A DNA stretch of 64,000 nucleotides, from the NCBI RefSeq assembly GCF_963515715.1, contig NZ_CAUPZS010000007.1:62001-126000 (forward strand). Reading direction: 5' to 3'. Made by a program: the position numbers and the translations under genes. Source of the DNA: Clostridium_AW sp963515715. GTDB taxonomy: Bacteria > Bacillota > Clostridia > Clostridiales > Clostridiaceae. The notes below the pieces were generated by a model. It was not told where the DNA came from. It saw nothing but the letters and a program-made list of their open reading frames with translations, and did not search any database. Below, piece by piece: positions 8,037-16,645 of this stretch. The first letter of the stretch is position 1; every line of letters begins with the position of its first letter.

Positions 8037-8794
8037 CACCCATTTACCTCATTTAGTATTTTAAAGTTTGTAAAATCATAGTGAAGAGGAGTAAGTGTTA
8101 CATACCCATTTTTTAGATAGTATACATCTGTACTTCCTTGTATATTTTGATTATGTCTACCAGAGAGAGATAATTGCATAGTGCCATCTTCATGAGATTT
8201 TTCTTCATAAAAAAACTCGTATAGATTACCTCCCATAGGGCAAACCTTAATACCTTTTATTTCTTCTTCTTTTATAGCAGGAACATTCACATTTAATACT
8301 ATGTCATTAGCTATAAGATTATTTTTTGATATTTCAATTACTTTAGAAGCATATTTAGCAGCGGTGATAAAATGCTCTTCTTTTGTTTCAGCTAAGAAAT
8401 CTACCTCACAGGATATAGCAACAGAGGGAATCTTGTTAATGGCAGCCTCTACAGCAGCAGAAACAGTTCCAGAGTAGAGAATATCCATTCCTAAATTAGC
8501 ACCTATATTAGTACCTGATATAACCATATCTACAGGTTTAGTTATTATTTTTTCTAATCCAACTCTAACGCAGTCAGCAGGAGTACCATCAACGCTATAA
8601 GCTTTAGAGCTTATTTCAGGTATATTAACTTCCTTTACTGAAAGCGGGTTATGGATAGTTATAGAATGACTTGCAGCACTTCTTTGGGTACTAGGAGCCA
8701 CAATTATTATTTCATGTTTTTTTTGAAGCTCTTTTGCTAGAATATGCAATGATATTGAATCTATTCCATCATCGTTTGTTAATAGTAATCTCAT
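8024..8794 (-). CDS. surE: 5'/3'-nucleotidase SurE
   Basis: A 256-residue metal-dependent nucleotidase that removes phosphate from nucleoside monophosphates (and short polyphosphate in some species). The N-terminal metal site is LLTNDDGID (Asp8, Asp9), with the conserved STQRSAASHSIT (Ser40 region), GTPADCVRVGLE and SGTNIGANLGMDILYSGTVSAA. Length and all motifs match the family. It is monocistronic with AGGAGGA before the ATG. Confidence 0.96.
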   Translation of the reverse strand: MRLLLTNDDGIDSISLHILAKELQKKHEIIIVAPSTQRSAASHSITIHNPLSVKEVNIPEISSKAYSVDGTPADCVRVGLEKIITKPVDMVISGTNIGANLGMDILYSGTVSAAVEAAINKIPSVAISCEVDFLAETKEEHFITAAKYASKVIEISKNNLIANDIVLNVNVPAIKEEEIKGIKVCPMGGNLYEFFYEEKSHEDGTMQLSLSGRHNQNIQGSTDVYYLKNGYVTLTPLHYDFTNFKILNEVNGWFTP

Positions 8795-8816
8795 ATTTAT
8801 AATCCTCCTATCTCGA

Positions 8817-8830
8817 GTAACTTATGCTAC
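8817..8830. promoter_or_regulatory. GTAAC-type palindrome upstream of the thioesterase
   Basis: GTAACTTATGCTAC, one mismatch from a perfect GTAAC-N4-GTTAC palindrome. It lies in the divergent region between surE and the thioesterase. The same element occurs at 10437-10450. It looks like a CRP/FNR-family operator; the factor is not identified here. Confidence 0.45.
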
Positions 8831-8935
8831 AGCAATTTTATTTAATTAAACTATATATAATGTTATACTTTATGTATAGTTTAATCAATAGTTGATAAAA
8901 CTTATATACTAATTTTAAAGAAAGTGGGGATATTT

Positions 8936-9358
8936 GTGTACAAAAGTAGAGCAAGAATAAAAGTTAGATATGCAGAAACAGATAAAATGGGGATAGTTTA
9001 CCACGCCAACTACTACACTTGGTTTGAAATTGGAAGAGGAGAATATATACTCAAATCTGGCATGACTTATAAATATATGGAAGACAAAGGAATTATGATG
9101 CCTTTAGTAGAAACTTACTGCAAATACATAGAAGGAGCTAAATACGATGATAGCATAATAATTGAGACATTTGTTAAGGAACTAAGTCCCATAAAGGTTA
9201 TATTTAATTACAACGTAATAAGGGAAGAGGATGGCAAACTTTTAGCAAAGGGCTATACTTCTCAAGTATTTATAAATGATAATTTTAAAATTATAAATTT
9301 AAAAAAGACCCATCCAGATGTTTGGGAAAAGATTTGTTCACTTCATGAAAATGAATAA
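8936..9358 (+). CDS. Acyl-CoA thioesterase (YbgC/FcbC hot-dog family)
   Basis: A 140-residue single hot-dog-fold protein, expected to cleave acyl-CoA thioesters. The catalytic signature VRYAETDKMGIVYHANYYTWFE is complete: the Asp sits in the ETDKMG turn and YHANYY follows. The start is set at the GTG at 8936, because GTGGGGA (8924-8930) forms its ribosome site; the GTG at 8924 would give four more residues. It diverges from surE. The acyl substrate is unknown. Confidence 0.88.
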   Translation: MYKSRARIKVRYAETDKMGIVYHANYYTWFEIGRGEYILKSGMTYKYMEDKGIMMPLVETYCKYIEGAKYDDSIIIETFVKELSPIKVIFNYNVIREEDGKLLAKGYTSQVFINDNFKIINLKKTHPDVWEKICSLHENE

Positions 9359-9370
9359 TTTTCATGAAGT
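9340..9370. terminator. Bidirectional hairpin between thioesterase and EamA transporter
   Basis: ACTTCATGAAAA (9340-9351) pairs perfectly with TTTTCATGAAGT (9359-9370). It overlaps the last codons of the thioesterase. T-runs are modest on both sides. Confidence 0.6.
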
Positions 9371-9383
9371 AAATAAATTTTCA

Positions 9384-10298
9384 TCAGCAGTCATAACTAT
9401 TTTCTTTTGTAGGTTTTAAAAATTCCCATTTTGTCTCTGCTGTTATAATAGCAAGAAAAATTGTTCCACATCCTATAAACATTTTATATGTGAAAGCCTC
9501 TCCCAATAAAAAGCAAGATAATAAGCTTCCAAATACGGACTCAAGACATAAAATAATTGCTGTATGGGTTGGAGTAGTAAATTTTTGAGCTATATTTTGT
9601 ATTAAAAAAGCTAATAGTGTGCTAAATAATCCTAAATATAGAATTGGGAGAATTCCTTTTCTGGAAAAAGATAAAGGTAGTTCATTAAATATAAAGATGC
9701 TTATAATAGATAATATAGAGGCCACTAGAAACTGAATAAAAGTAAGTATTATAGGATCATGTTTTTCAATAAAATACCCTACTGAAACTATGTGGCAGGC
9801 AAAAAATAAAGCGCACATTAAAGTAAGTCCGTCTCCAAAGTTTATGTGTAAACTACCCTCTAAAGTTAAAAATCCTATACCAATAAAGCATAAAAAAGCG
9901 GCAGCAAGGTTGTAAATATCAGGTTTTTGTTTTTTGATTATCCAATATATGAAAGGAACCATAATCACATTAGTGCCTGTTAAAAAGGCTTGTTTTGCAG
10001 CAGTAGTATATTGAAGACCTATTGTCTGAGCAGCAAAGCCTAGAAAAAGAAAAAATCCGATTATAGATCCAGCAAAAAGATCATTTCTATTGATCTTTTT
10101 TATTTTTTTTGCAAATATTACTCCTATAAATAAACAAGCAATAGAAAACCTAGAAGCCATTATAAAATAAGGAGAATAGGTATCTAATGCATTTTTAGTA
10201 GCCACAAAACCACTACCCCATACTATAGCTACAAATAGCAGAGATAAATCAGCCAATAAGGCTTTATCTTTAAACTTATCTTTTATTTGAATCACCAT
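9384..10298 (-). CDS. EamA/DMT-superfamily transporter
   Basis: A 304-residue membrane protein with about ten hydrophobic segments in two EamA repeats. The first repeat opens with LSLLFVAIVWGSGFVATKN, and the second runs from about residue 155 to LAIITAETKWEF. Relatives export amino acids, metabolites or other small molecules; no substrate can be read. The ribosome site before the ATG at 10298 is poor (AAAGG directly abuts it), so the true start may be slightly different. Monocistronic. Confidence 0.82.
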   Translation of the reverse strand: MVIQIKDKFKDKALLADLSLLFVAIVWGSGFVATKNALDTYSPYFIMASRFSIACLFIGVIFAKKIKKINRNDLFAGSIIGFFLFLGFAAQTIGLQYTTAAKQAFLTGTNVIMVPFIYWIIKKQKPDIYNLAAAFLCFIGIGFLTLEGSLHINFGDGLTLMCALFFACHIVSVGYFIEKHDPIILTFIQFLVASILSIISIFIFNELPLSFSRKGILPILYLGLFSTLLAFLIQNIAQKFTTPTHTAIILCLESVFGSLLSCFLLGEAFTYKMFIGCGTIFLAIITAETKWEFLKPTKENSYDC

Positions 10299-10644
10299 CC
10301 TTTGTTAAATAATCAACTGTAAGTATCTTTACTATATTATTAATACATATTTCATTATATTATAAAGGCAAGTTAGTGTAAATATAAGGAATTAATCAAG
10401 AAAGTATACAAAAAACATATACATTATTTTTGATTCGTAACTTATGTTACAGAAATTAGTGGAAATAATAATTATAATAAGATTATAAATTTAGAAATTA
10501 AGCGAGAAACTACTATGTGCATGGGAGGGAATAAAAACAATTAATAAGGAAATGTTAATAGGGGAAATAATAGGAATAAAACCAGAGATGATAAAGCTTT
10601 AATAAAATCTTTAGAAGGGTTAAATAGATAGAGGAGGAATAAGG
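10299..10644. other. 346-base intergenic region with palindrome and gene remnant
   Basis: It holds the GTAAC palindrome (10437-10450). At 10540-10630 is a broken reading frame: ACAATTAATAAGGAAATG and what follows reads TINKEMLIGEIIGIKPEMIK, then, after a one-base shift, ALIKSLEGLNR and a stop. This resembles the start of a DUF1858 domain. A long leader on the 10645 operon is an alternative. Confidence 0.45.
10437..10450. promoter_or_regulatory. Perfect GTAAC-N4-GTTAC palindrome upstream of the hemerythrin operon
   Basis: GTAACTTATGTTAC, followed by AGAAATT. The extended 20-base context differs from the site at 8817 at only two positions. A CRP/FNR-type regulator of oxygen or nitrosative stress would fit the downstream hemerythrin. 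The factor is inferred, not shown. Confidence 0.55.
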
Positions 10645-11289
10645 ATGAGCTTATTTTTAGGCAAAATACATTATTGGTTATTCAATAAAATTAAATGGTT
10701 TGAAGGATTGGAAGAAAATATAGTTAATTGGGCAAAAGAAAAGGGTGATTTACCTGTAGATGAATGGAAGGAAGAGATATATAGTAAATATGGGGAACCA
10801 ATGGAAAATAAGTCATTAGAAGAAATGATAGATACTTCCAACATACATGGATGGCTACAAGATAAAATATCTAGATCGGAAGGACGACAAAGTGCTTGGA
10901 TTACAAAAATACTAAAAACCTCTCCAGAAAGTATTAAAGACTTAACAAACATATTTGAAAAACAGGGTAGTAAATTAGGTAGTGAATATGCAGAAAAATC
11001 TACAATATCTACGCCTACGGAAGTTTATAACATGTTAAATGACTATATATTAGAGGGAATGCCTTGTGATAGAGTGAATGAAACTTTAGAGAATAGTGAG
11101 GATATATATAGTTGGATAACTACTAACTGCTTACATATGCCATATTGGAAAAAGGAAGGCGGAGATGTAAACAACTTTTATATACTCAGAGAAGCTTGGA
11201 TAAAGTCTTTTGTAAAAGCCTTAAATACTCCATTTAATTATTATACATCTATTAAAAATGGTATGAGAGTTCATGAAATTAAAAAATAA
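10645..11289 (+). CDS. Protein of unknown function, paired with hemerythrin
   Basis: A 214-residue soluble protein that I do not recognise. It is rich in Trp and charged residues, has no signal peptide and no membrane segment, and is predicted largely helical. Two short Cys sites occur (GMPCDRVNE and TTNCLHMPYW). AGAGGAGGA precedes the ATG. It ends 12 bases before the hemerythrin gene, so the two are co-transcribed. By context it may act in oxygen, nitric-oxide or metal stress; that is inference only. Confidence 0.75.
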   Translation: MSLFLGKIHYWLFNKIKWFEGLEENIVNWAKEKGDLPVDEWKEEIYSKYGEPMENKSLEEMIDTSNIHGWLQDKISRSEGRQSAWITKILKTSPESIKDLTNIFEKQGSKLGSEYAEKSTISTPTEVYNMLNDYILEGMPCDRVNETLENSEDIYSWITTNCLHMPYWKKEGGDVNNFYILREAWIKSFVKALNTPFNYYTSIKNGMRVHEIKK

Positions 11290-11301
11290 AGGGGAATAGA
11301 T

Positions 11302-11862
11302 ATGAATGCTATAGAATTGATGGTTGAAGAGCATAAAAACATTAAGAGAATGCTAAAGGTAATAAGAAGATATTGCTATAAGGTGCTCAAAGATGAAAAT
11401 GTAGATTATAATGATTTTTATAGAATAATAGATTTTGTTAGAAATTATGCTGATAAGCACCACCATAGTAAAGAAGAAAATATATTATTTACTTTAATGG
11501 ATGAAGAATTTGAAATGGGTAAAAAGGGGCCAATTACAGGAATGTTAATAGAACATGATTTGGGAAGATTATATATGCATAATTTAGAACTGGCTTTAAA
11601 AGAATTAGAAAATGGTAATGAAGAAGCTAAACTAGATGTAATCGCTAATGCTATATCCTATACAGATTTGTTGAATCGTCACATAGATAAAGAAGATAGT
11701 ATCATATATACTTTTGCAGAACGTTCTCTATCAGAAAAAAGCAAAGATATACTAAATACAAGAAGTAGAGAAGTAGAAGAAAAAGCAAACCAGACAGGTG
11801 TTCAAAATAAATATATTTCTTTAATTGAAGAATTAGAGAAGAAAGTAGAAGTGTCCCAATAA
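11302..11862 (+). CDS. Hemerythrin-like (HHE) domain protein
   Basis: A 186-residue four-helix-bundle protein expected to bind a non-heme di-iron centre. Candidate ligands are spaced as in the HHE family: His11 (EEHKN), His53-55 with Glu58/59 (ADKHHHSKEEN), His85 (IEHD), and His127 with Glu131 (NRHIDKED). AGGGGAAT precedes the ATG. Relatives bind or sense O2, NO or iron. It is co-transcribed with the unknown 214-residue protein, downstream of a palindromic operator. Confidence 0.92.
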   Translation: MNAIELMVEEHKNIKRMLKVIRRYCYKVLKDENVDYNDFYRIIDFVRNYADKHHHSKEENILFTLMDEEFEMGKKGPITGMLIEHDLGRLYMHNLELALKELENGNEEAKLDVIANAISYTDLLNRHIDKEDSIIYTFAERSLSEKSKDILNTRSREVEEKANQTGVQNKYISLIEELEKKVEVSQ

Positions 11863-11880
11863 AAAGGGGACACTTTTGTT
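11849..11880 (+). terminator. Terminator of the hemerythrin operon
   Basis: AAGTGTCCC pairs with GGGGACACTT across a short loop, followed by TTGTTTTTAT. The left arm covers the last codons and stop of the hemerythrin gene. Confidence 0.8.
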
Positions 11881-11900
11881 TTTATATGATTAATATGTAA

Positions 11901-12518
11901 CTATTTTTTAAATATACCAAAAGGTTTTCCCACAGGTAAAAATTCTCTTTCAAAATGCGCATTTAAAACTGATGCTGCAGAACCATAAAATGAAAATAGT
12001 GATATTAATAGTTCTGAATAACCAGCCAGTTTGCTTGAAAATCCATAAGCTATGTGGAAGGAGCTTAAAGATAGTCCTAAAAATAAAAGGGTTATTAAGA
12101 AGAATATTATAAATAATACCTTATGTGTTTCCATTGCTCCTATAGTCATATAAATAGTAAAAATTAAATAACCGATAAATGCAAAACCAAGTTGTTTAGG
12201 ATCAGCAGTAGATGCTAGTTTTTCACCGAATACTCCCATTTGTATTAACCAAGAAGTAGCAGTACCAAACCAGAAGAAGGCATATCCACCAAAAGCGGTA
12301 GCTCCAAAGACATTGTTCTTTTTAGCATCATTGATACAAGCAAATAATTGTGCAAATGCACCTAAGAAAATTGCCCAAGGAATTACAAGAGATACTTCAC
12401 TAGTAATTCCAAGTTTTTGAGTAGAGGCTACTAATGTAACCATAGCTAGTCCTAAAAGGCCTAAAGCTGATGGATCAGCGGTAACAATTTTTACATTTTG
12501 AGTTTCGTTTGATTTCAT
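11901..12518 (-). CDS. GPR1/FUN34/YaaH acetate-transporter family (SatP-like)
   Basis: A 205-residue membrane protein with six hydrophobic segments. The family signature is near the start (NPxG-like position reads DPSALGLLGLAMVTL) and the C-terminal NAHFEREFLPVG is characteristic. Relatives move acetate and succinate, or act as acetate channels. In a fermentative clostridium this could release or recover acetate. AGGAGGA precedes the ATG. Direction of transport cannot be read. Confidence 0.88.
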   Translation of the reverse strand: MKSNETQNVKIVTADPSALGLLGLAMVTLVASTQKLGITSEVSLVIPWAIFLGAFAQLFACINDAKKNNVFGATAFGGYAFFWFGTATSWLIQMGVFGEKLASTADPKQLGFAFIGYLIFTIYMTIGAMETHKVLFIIFFLITLLFLGLSLSSFHIAYGFSSKLAGYSELLISLFSFYGSAASVLNAHFEREFLPVGKPFGIFKK

Positions 12519-12695
12519 ATAGTCCTCCTAAAAATATAATTATAAATAGACATAACCGACATAATATCATCAATTTTGACTTAATGCAAACAAAAAGTAT
12601 AAAAAAAGCTAAAATAACAGCAAAAACAGAAAATAATGAATTTAAAGAGGTAAATATGCTATAATTGTTTAAAAGTTTATAGCTAGAGGGAGCTA

Positions 12696-13160
12696 ATGAA
12701 AATGGGTATAGAAGCAGTTAAGGAAGAATTTAAAAGTAAGAAAATTAATCTTGAAATTTTAGAGTTTGATGTGAGCAGCGCTACTGTAGAGTTAGCTTCA
12801 AAGGCTCTAGAAGTTGAACCAGGAAGGATAGCTAAAACAATGGCTTTTAGTATTAAGGATGAGACAATTTTAATTTTGGCTAAAGGAGATATGAAAGTAG
12901 ACAATAGAAAATTTAAAGATGTTTTTTCAGCTAAAGCTAAAATGCTGTCACCGGAAGAAGTGTTAGAGATAACGGGGCATCCTGTAGGCGGTGTTTGTCC
13001 CTTTGGTTTGAAAAATTCATTAAAAGTATTTTTAGATCAGTCACTAAAGGTTTATGATTTCGTTTATCCAGCGGCAGGTTCACCTAATTCAGCAGTAAAG
13101 ATAAGTTTGGGGGACTTAGAAAAAATTACAGATGGTACTTGGGTAGATGTGTGCAAGTAG
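12696..13160 (+). CDS. YbaK/EbsC-type aminoacyl-tRNA deacylase
   Basis: A 154-residue protein of the YbaK/ProX editing family, which hydrolyses mischarged tRNA such as Cys-tRNA(Pro). The conserved core runs through RIAKTMAFSI, the Lys in LAKGDMKVDNRKF, GHPVGGVCPFG (substrate pocket) and YPAAGSPNSAVKIS (Gly-rich catalytic loop). Length matches EbsC/YbaK rather than the larger ProRS insertion domain. AGAGGGA precedes the ATG. Exact tRNA specificity is not readable. Confidence 0.92.
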   Translation: MKMGIEAVKEEFKSKKINLEILEFDVSSATVELASKALEVEPGRIAKTMAFSIKDETILILAKGDMKVDNRKFKDVFSAKAKMLSPEEVLEITGHPVGGVCPFGLKNSLKVFLDQSLKVYDFVYPAAGSPNSAVKISLGDLEKITDGTWVDVCK

Positions 13161-13192
13161 TTATAAACATATTAAAAATAAAAAAGAAAAAC

Positions 13193-13226
13193 AATATGGT
13201 GTAGTAAAATTTTACTACACCATATT
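13193..13226. terminator. Bidirectional terminator, YbaK / TraX-like
   Basis: A perfect 17-bp inverted repeat with no spare loop (13193-13209 with 13210-13226), rich in A/T at its base. It is flanked by A-runs on the left and a T-run on the right, so it can end both convergent genes. Confidence 0.72.
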
Positions 13227-13233
13227 TAATAAT

Positions 13234-14085
13234 TTATTTTTCTATAAAGAATGAAATTATATACAATATCCATATATGGATTGGATAGAAAGAGTAAAAA
13301 AGATACTTTAAATCATTGCCTTTCTTACCGTTATAAATATAAAAGAAAGGTATGGAAAAAATCATCATCCATTGAATATTTTCATAAAATAGCCCTTGAT
13401 AACTTAAATTACCCATGCCGAAAAATAGTGATATTATAGAATAATAAAGAATTAAAGCCTTGTTGTCTTTTCTATATTTATAAAAAATATAAGTCATAGA
13501 AGGACCTAGAATGCTTGCCTCTGTAAACAGTGAAAGAAAAAATATGCTTATGGTTCTAAATTTACCTAAGGAGTTATTTCTGATAGCATCTTCCTCCATA
13601 GAAATTAACCACATTATACAAAAAGCCATAGATAAAAATATATTATTTTTTAAAATTTTCAAATCTGGAAAAATTACAGAGAGAACTACAGGAATTATTG
13701 CAAAAACAGAAGCACTCAATATCACCCTATCTTTATTCTGGGCAGGAGATTTCCATAGAAAATAAGTATCTATTATAAGCAATATGATAAAAACTAAAAA
13801 AACTATATAAGTATTAAAATTTATTATTTGATTTCCTTTTGGGAACAGTATGGAGAAAAATGTATTGCCTATAACCATTATACCAGAGGCTATAAAAAGT
13901 CTTTTTGCATAGTTATTTTTATTTCTCGTATAAAAATAACCATCTACTAGTAGATAGAAAAATACAGGAGCAACTACTCTACCAATGTAATTTAACCAAA
14001 TAGGTGTGTTGGGGATAAAACTTCCTACATGATCCAGCAACATAAAAAATAACATTAACAACTTAAGTTGAAATCTATTTAACAT
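13234..14085 (-). CDS. TraX-family membrane protein
   Basis: A 283-residue protein with eight to nine membrane segments. The TraX signature opens it: FQLKLLMLFFMLLDHVGSF, then IGRVVAPVFFYLLVDGYFYTRN. TraX of the F plasmid N-acetylates pilin, but chromosomal clostridial copies like this one are not near conjugation genes and probably acylate something else. The gene is isolated between two bidirectional terminators. AGGAGGA precedes the ATG. Confidence 0.87.
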   Translation of the reverse strand: MLNRFQLKLLMLFFMLLDHVGSFIPNTPIWLNYIGRVVAPVFFYLLVDGYFYTRNKNNYAKRLFIASGIMVIGNTFFSILFPKGNQIINFNTYIVFLVFIILLIIDTYFLWKSPAQNKDRVILSASVFAIIPVVLSVIFPDLKILKNNIFLSMAFCIMWLISMEEDAIRNNSLGKFRTISIFFLSLFTEASILGPSMTYIFYKYRKDNKALILYYSIISLFFGMGNLSYQGLFYENIQWMMIFSIPFFYIYNGKKGNDLKYLFYSFYPIHIWILYIISFFIEK

Positions 14086-14163
14086 TATAATTATCCTCCT
14101 AGCATTAATAATTTTAGTATATATCTTAATTATATATTATTTTATAAATCAAGTATGAAATAT

Positions 14164-14203
14164 TTAAGGGATAGAATTTTAAAAATAAAATCCTATCCCT
14201 TAA
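14164..14203. terminator. Terminator between recQ and the TraX-like promoter region
   Basis: TTAAGGGATAG pairs with CTATCCCTTAA (outer arms), with further A/T pairing inside. It sits 7 bases past the recQ stop. The minus-strand exit is AAATATTTC, only a moderate U-run. Confidence 0.6.
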
Positions 14204-14209
14204 ATACAA

Positions 14210-16645
14210 TCATTTTTCATGGTTGGATATATGAAATTCTAGTATTACTGCCATAATAGTTTCGTAACTAAGATTTTCAGGAAGTCTATTTTTAATGGAT
14301 TTATAATCACTATTCTCTAACTCTCTAATTACATTTAAAATAATATTTTTTTCTTCCTCATTATAGTATTGTTTTAAATTTAAATTAGCATCTAAATCAT
14401 TACCTTCTTGGATAAATTTAAGTACATATCCTATTATAGTTCCAATAGAATATTCTAACTCATCACCAATCTCCTCTATGCTGGCACCTTCCTTAAGCAT
14501 ATCTATGGAAATTTCATTATTTGTTCTAGTTTCTCCATCTATAATTAATTTAGATTTTCCTTTATGAACCCAATGAGGAACAATATTATTTTGATCTAAA
14601 TACTCTTTAATACTTTTTAAAAATGAATCACCATACTTTTCAAGTTTTACAGGGCCAACCCCTGAAATATCTAATAAATGTTCATTACAAAGAGGGTATC
14701 GTCCACTCATTTCTTTTAATGTATTTATAGAAAAAACTTTAGTGAAATGAATATTTTCTTTTTTAGCAATTGTATTTCTAACTTCTTTTAATCTAGTGTA
14801 CAAATTCATATCAGTAGATACTTCAAATATATCTTTATTTTCTTCATTAGAACTTGAACTAAAGTTAATATTGTTATCATTTATATAATCTATTATTCTA
14901 TTTAAAAACAATTTACCGTATCGTTCAAATTTTACTTTACCAACTCCAGAGATATTCATCATTGCTTCTTCAGTTTTAGGATATCTACTGCTCATTTCTC
15001 TTAAAGTATTATCATGAAAAACAACATAAGGGGGAACCCCTTCAGATTTAGCAATTTCTGCTCTTAATTCTCTTAAAATTTCAAAAAGATTATTATTAAC
15101 ATTTATTTTCTCAACCTTATTTATCTCTTTTAGTAGTACTTTTTTTTCATTCTTTAATATCTTCATTGATTCCATATTTAATAGAATCGTTGGATATTTG
15201 CCATCTTTTAAGTCTATATACCCATGGGCTACTAGTGTATTAATAAAATTACTCAAATCTTCTTTAGAATAGTCTTTCATTATCCCATATGTAGAGAGAT
15301 CATTAAACTTATACTGGATAATTTTTTGTTGCCTAGAACCTCTTAATACATCTACAACAGTACCAACTCCAAAACTCTGATTCATTCTATAAATACAAGA
15401 AAGAACTTTTTGGGCTTCTAGGGTTTTATCTATAAGCTCTCCCTCTGTTAAGCAATTACTACAATTACCGCATTCATCATAATGTACATCTTCACCAAAA
15501 TAATTTAAGATATATTTTCTTAAGCAACCGTTATAATGAATAAAATCTACCATCTGCTGAAGTTTTTTATATTCGTTTATTTTCCTCATAGGTGATTGAA
15601 TGCCTATTTCAATAAGATATTTTTGAGTTATTATATCTTGGGGCGAAAATAGCAAAATACACTCACTCTTTTCACCATCACGGCCTGCTCTACCTATCTC
15701 TTGATAATATGCTTCTATATTCTTAGGCATATTATAATGCATTACATATCTAACATTTGATTTATCTATTCCCATTCCAAAAGCATTAGTGGCTACTATT
15801 ATTTTTGATCTATCATATACAAAATCCTCTTGATTATTTTTTCGTTCTTCATTAGATAAACCTGCATGATATTTTGAAGCGTCTATGTTATTATCAATCA
15901 GCAAGCAATGAATTTTATCTACATCTTTTCTTGTAGCAGCATAGATAATCCCCGAATCCTCTTTATTTTCTTTCACATACTGGAGTAAAAATTTCGTCCT
16001 ATCTGGAACTTTTAATGTGGATATTTTTAGGTTTGGCCTATCAAATCCTGATACTAATAACCTAGGATTATTAAGACCTAATAGATTTACTATATCAACT
16101 CTTACTTCATCCGTAGCTGTAGCTGTAAAAGCTGTAACCACAGGTCTTTTATTCAATGTTTTTATAAAAGTAGATATGTATTTATAGCTTCCTCTGAAAT
16201 CATGACCCCATTGAGAGACACAATGAGCCTCATCTATTGCTATTTGGGATATATTTAAATCCTTCATAAGTTCGCAAAATTCTTGGGACTCAAGACGTTC
16301 AGGAGCTATATATAATAGTTTAATTTTATCTGATGAGAGATTAAATAATATCTCTCTAATTTCTGAGTTGTTTCTAGAGCTATTAATATAGTCACATTTG
16401 ATTCCTAATTCTTTTATTCCATCAACTTGGTCCTTCATAAGAGAAATCAAAGGAGAAATTACAACTGTAATACCATTGAATATTAGAGCTGGTATTTGAT
16501 AGCAAATAGATTTCCCACCTCCTGTAGGCATTATGGCTATGGTATCTTTATTTTCCAATATGCTTTTAATTACCTCTTCTTGGGATTGTCTAAAACTCTT
16601 ATATCCATAATACTCATTTAAAGCGGTTAAAGCTTCATTAAGCAA
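14210..16645 (-). CDS. recQ: ATP-dependent DNA helicase RecQ with two HRDC domains
   Basis: An 811-residue 3'-5' DNA helicase for recombination and fork repair. It shows Walker A MPTGGGKSICYQIP, the DEAH box IDEAHCVSQWGHDFR, motif VI QEIGRAGRDG, and the zinc-binding RQC cysteines (CLRK...CGNCSNCL). Two consecutive HRDC domains follow, at about residues 520-590 and 630-700, each ending in an ISGVG-K-EKYG helix-hairpin. A C-terminal HTH_40-type tail (GASIEEIGDELEYSIGTI) comes last. I place the start at a TTG (16645), because AGGAGTGA lies six bases before it; the ATG at 16663 lacks a ribosome site. Most bacterial RecQ have a single HRDC. Confidence 0.93.
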   Translation of the reverse strand: MLNEALTALNEYYGYKSFRQSQEEVIKSILENKDTIAIMPTGGGKSICYQIPALIFNGITVVISPLISLMKDQVDGIKELGIKCDYINSSRNNSEIREILFNLSSDKIKLLYIAPERLESQEFCELMKDLNISQIAIDEAHCVSQWGHDFRGSYKYISTFIKTLNKRPVVTAFTATATDEVRVDIVNLLGLNNPRLLVSGFDRPNLKISTLKVPDRTKFLLQYVKENKEDSGIIYAATRKDVDKIHCLLIDNNIDASKYHAGLSNEERKNNQEDFVYDRSKIIVATNAFGMGIDKSNVRYVMHYNMPKNIEAYYQEIGRAGRDGEKSECILLFSPQDIITQKYLIEIGIQSPMRKINEYKKLQQMVDFIHYNGCLRKYILNYFGEDVHYDECGNCSNCLTEGELIDKTLEAQKVLSCIYRMNQSFGVGTVVDVLRGSRQQKIIQYKFNDLSTYGIMKDYSKEDLSNFINTLVAHGYIDLKDGKYPTILLNMESMKILKNEKKVLLKEINKVEKINVNNNLFEILRELRAEIAKSEGVPPYVVFHDNTLREMSSRYPKTEEAMMNISGVGKVKFERYGKLFLNRIIDYINDNNINFSSSSNEENKDIFEVSTDMNLYTRLKEVRNTIAKKENIHFTKVFSINTLKEMSGRYPLCNEHLLDISGVGPVKLEKYGDSFLKSIKEYLDQNNIVPHWVHKGKSKLIIDGETRTNNEISIDMLKEGASIEEIGDELEYSIGTIIGYVLKFIQEGNDLDANLNLKQYYNEEEKNIILNVIRELENSDYKSIKNRLPENLSYETIMAVILEFHISNHEK

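Noticed and set aside
12540..12695. Regulatory palindrome between the acetate transporter and the YbaK gene
   Set aside because: Only AT-rich low-complexity sequence; no repeat of the GTAAC element and no clear stem.
13234..14085. TraX homologue as sign of a conjugative element
   Set aside because: No relaxase, type IV secretion or integrase gene is near; chromosomal TraX-like genes are common in clostridia.
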